Shown: piece after piece, positions 13,881-15,638 of the stretch
Layout of the letters: each line of letters opens with the position of its first letter
How positions within the stretch are numbered: the stretch's first letter is position 1
Assembly: GCA_937982665.1 (NCBI GenBank)
Contig: CALJLD010000212.1
Span: 1 to 15,638, forward strand
Source: an uncultured Planctomycetales bacterium
GTDB lineage: Bacteria > Planctomycetota > Planctomycetia > Pirellulales > S012-138
DNA length: 15,638 nt
Direction of reading: 5' to 3'
Notes under the pieces: model-generated
The model's input: the letters and a program-made list of their open reading frames with translations, nothing else
The model's database searches: none
What the model was told of the DNA's origin: nothing
Program-made: the position numbers and the translations under genes

Positions 13881-15551
13881 ATGACCAAACACATCTTCGT
13901 CACCGGCGGCGTTGTCAGTTCACTCGGCAAGGGGCTGACCAGTGCCTCCATCGGCATGCTGCTGGAACGGCGAGGGTTGCGAGTGCGGATGCAAAAGCTG
14001 GATCCGTACATCAATGTGGACCCGGGGACAATGAGCCCTTACCAACACGGGGAAGTCTATGTGCTGGATGACGGCAGCGAGACCGACCTCGACTTGGGCC
14101 ACTACGAGCGGTTCACCAACAGCCCTTTGACGCGCGATTCCAACTGGACCACAGGGCAGATCTATCTCTCGGTGATTGAGAAGGAACGCCGCGGCGAGTT
14201 TCTTGGTAAGACCGTGCAGGTCATTCCGCACGTCACTGATGAGATCAAAGCCGCGATCAGCAAGTTGGCAACCGACGACGTTGATGTTGTCATCACCGAG
14301 ATTGGCGGAACGGTGGGCGACATTGAAAGCCAGCCATTCCTCGAGGCCATTCGGCAGTTCTCCCTGGATGTGGGTCGCGAGAACTGCATGTACATCCATT
14401 TGACCTTGGTGCCCTACCTCAAAGCCGCCGGCGAATTGAAGACCAAGCCCACGCAGCACTCCGTGGGTCAGTTGCGCGAGATTGGTATTCAGCCGGACAT
14501 TCTCATCTGTCGGACGGAGCGAAGCCTGTCTATGGATGACAGGCAGAAGATCGGTCTGTTCTGCAACATGCCGGTCAAGTGTGTGATTGAAGAGAAAGAC
14601 AAGGACTTCTCGATCTATGAGGTTCCGCTGAGTCTTGTTGACCACAAGCTTGACGAGCTGATTGTTGATCGCCTTTCGCTGCGTGCGGACAAGCTGGATT
14701 TGAACGATTGGAGAAACCTGCTGCACGGATTGCGCAATCCGCAGCATGAGATTTCCATTGCGGTGGTAGGCAAATACGCTCAGCACCGGGACGCGTACAA
14801 ATCCATCTATGAATCTTTGGATCACGCTGGCATGGCCCACAATGCCCAGGTCCGGATTCAGCGGATTCAAAGCGAGAGCATCGAATCTGAAGGTCCCGAA
14901 CGTTTGCTGGCCGGACATGATGGGTTGCTGGTGCCAGGCGGCTTTGGCGAGCGGGGAATCGAAGGCAAGGTGGACGCCATCCGTTTCGCCCGCGAGCGGG
15001 GAATTCCGTTCTTTGGGATTTGCCTGGGTTTGCAATGTGCCGTGATTGAGTTCGCCCGGCACGTGGCCGGTTTGGAGGAAGCCAACAGCAGCGAATTCGA
15101 CCGCGAGACCCAACATCCGGTGATTTGCCTGTTGGATGAACAGCGCAACATCACGAAGAAAGGCGGCACGATGCGACTGGGCGCGCAACCGTGCGTGCTT
15201 TCAGACGATTCTCGTTCACGTTCGCTCTATGGAAGCACGGAGATCAGCGAACGGCATCGGCATCGCTATGAGTTCAACAACACGTATCGCCAACAGTTTG
15301 CGGCGCACGGCTTGACCGTGGCTGGCACCAGCCCTGATGGCAAGCTGGTGGAGATTGTGGAGATGCCGGATCATCCGTGGTACGTGGCCGTGCAGTTTCA
15401 CCCGGAATTCCAAAGCAAGCCCACGGTGGCGCATGCGTTGTTCTCTGGCTTTGTGGATGCGGCGATTGCCCGACGGCGAGAACGCAAGGCCAGCGGCGAG
15501 TCTTCGCAGCCAGTGTCACGTCCTCACAAAGCTGATGAAGTGACGCAGTAG
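13881..15551 (+). CDS. pyrG: CTP synthase
   Basis: 556-aa glutamine-hydrolysing CTP synthase, which makes CTP from UTP, ATP and glutamine, the last step of de novo pyrimidine nucleotide synthesis in the cytoplasm. The N-terminal synthase domain begins KHIFVTGGVVSSLGKG (P-loop, about 9-18), followed by KLDPYINVDPGTMSPYQHGE and the GGTVGDIESQPFLEAIRQF segment. The class I glutamine amidotransferase domain (about 290-540) holds VPGGFGERG, the catalytic cysteine in FGICLGLQ (Cys381), and QFHPEF with His507 and Glu509. Length and motif order match the family (E. coli 545 aa), with a short extra C-terminal tail (about 535-556) rich in Ser, Arg and Lys. ATG 13881 is preceded by GGAAGA (13870-13875). 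It is intact, and its essential role contrasts with the frameshifted accessory genes elsewhere in the window. Confidence 0.99.
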   Translation: MTKHIFVTGGVVSSLGKGLTSASIGMLLERRGLRVRMQKLDPYINVDPGTMSPYQHGEVYVLDDGSETDLDLGHYERFTNSPLTRDSNWTTGQIYLSVIEKERRGEFLGKTVQVIPHVTDEIKAAISKLATDDVDVVITEIGGTVGDIESQPFLEAIRQFSLDVGRENCMYIHLTLVPYLKAAGELKTKPTQHSVGQLREIGIQPDILICRTERSLSMDDRQKIGLFCNMPVKCVIEEKDKDFSIYEVPLSLVDHKLDELIVDRLSLRADKLDLNDWRNLLHGLRNPQHEISIAVVGKYAQHRDAYKSIYESLDHAGMAHNAQVRIQRIQSESIESEGPERLLAGHDGLLVPGGFGERGIEGKVDAIRFARERGIPFFGICLGLQCAVIEFARHVAGLEEANSSEFDRETQHPVICLLDEQRNITKKGGTMRLGAQPCVLSDDSRSRSLYGSTEISERHRHRYEFNNTYRQQFAAHGLTVAGTSPDGKLVEIVEMPDHPWYVAVQFHPEFQSKPTVAHALFSGFVDAAIARRRERKASGESSQPVSRPHKADEVTQ

Positions 15552-15583
15552 TCGTTGCGCGAGCCACTATTCGGGTAGCAGTT

Positions 15584-15638
15584 CTACGTCACGGTGAACT
15601 CATCGTTCTTGCGCCGCAGCAAGTCGTGCAGTTCGGCC
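15584..15638 (-). CDS. Possible C-terminal end of a minus-strand gene (partial)
   Basis: The minus strand at the right edge has an open frame reading AELHDLLRRKNDEFTVT and then TAG (stop at 15584-15586), continuing out of the window. The amphipathic, charged text looks like a protein C-terminus, and the convergent position 32 bp after pyrG is natural. Only 17 residues are visible, so product and even coding status are uncertain. Confidence 0.35.
   Translation of the reverse strand, partial: AELHDLLRRKNDEFTVT

Noticed and set aside
13920..15188. 422-aa minus-strand open frame inside pyrG
   Set aside because: Antisense to an unmistakable CTP synthase; long only because codon bias keeps the opposite strand free of stops.
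1..15638. CRISPR array or tRNA/rRNA genes
   Set aside because: No regularly spaced direct repeats, no T-loop GGTTCGAATCC-type signatures and no rRNA core sequences were seen.

Overview
The window looks like a chromosomal segment from a planctomycete (Planctomycetota, probably a Pirellulales-type genome of moderately high GC). The grounds are an ECF sigma factor next to a membrane Ser/Thr kinase, a second sigma factor of a type I recognise from planctomycetes, frequent lack of Shine-Dalgarno sites, and a dispersed palindromic repeat whose translation reads like GWVERSATH/HPPYVYLLLQ. The taxonomic call is inference; there is no rRNA or other marker here.

Layout. 1-614: no convincing gene; a perfect hairpin repeat lies at the left edge. 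615-5212: an ECF sigma factor (minus strand) diverges from a 670-aa Ser/Thr kinase (plus strand), followed by a Tat-exported protein of unknown function. The kinase starts with a zinc finger whose ligand spacing matches ZAS anti-sigma domains and ends in an extracytoplasmic domain with a CxxCH heme c motif between two membrane helices. It could therefore sense redox or heme state outside the cytoplasmic membrane and act on the neighbouring sigma factor. 5231-6590 (minus): a frameshifted two-helix DUF3592-like membrane protein and an intact Nif3/YbgI-type dinuclear metal protein. 6591-8382 (plus): an ECF-type promoter candidate, an SD-led small ORF, a long leader studded with small hairpins whose loops mostly begin AA, a second sigma factor (188 aa) and a strong rho-independent terminator. 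8657-9181: a membrane-anchored hypothetical protein. 9312-9489: a MITE-like element with inverted repeats.

9577-13167 (minus): two translationally coupled HEAT-repeat proteins and, downstream, a DUF4259 plus leucine-rich-repeat gene broken by two single-base frameshifts. Such solenoid families are common in accessory, immunity-like loci, but no toxin is visible here. 13567-15551 (plus): a small zinc-ribbon protein 32 bp upstream of pyrG (CTP synthase), probably co-transcribed. The right edge holds the tail of a possible minus-strand gene.

The best candidates for something new are the ZAS-finger/kinase/heme-c receptor with its divergent ECF sigma factor, and the hairpin-rich leader of the second sigma gene. 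Three apparent single-base losses occur in accessory genes. They may be real decay or base-calling errors, and reads would settle it.
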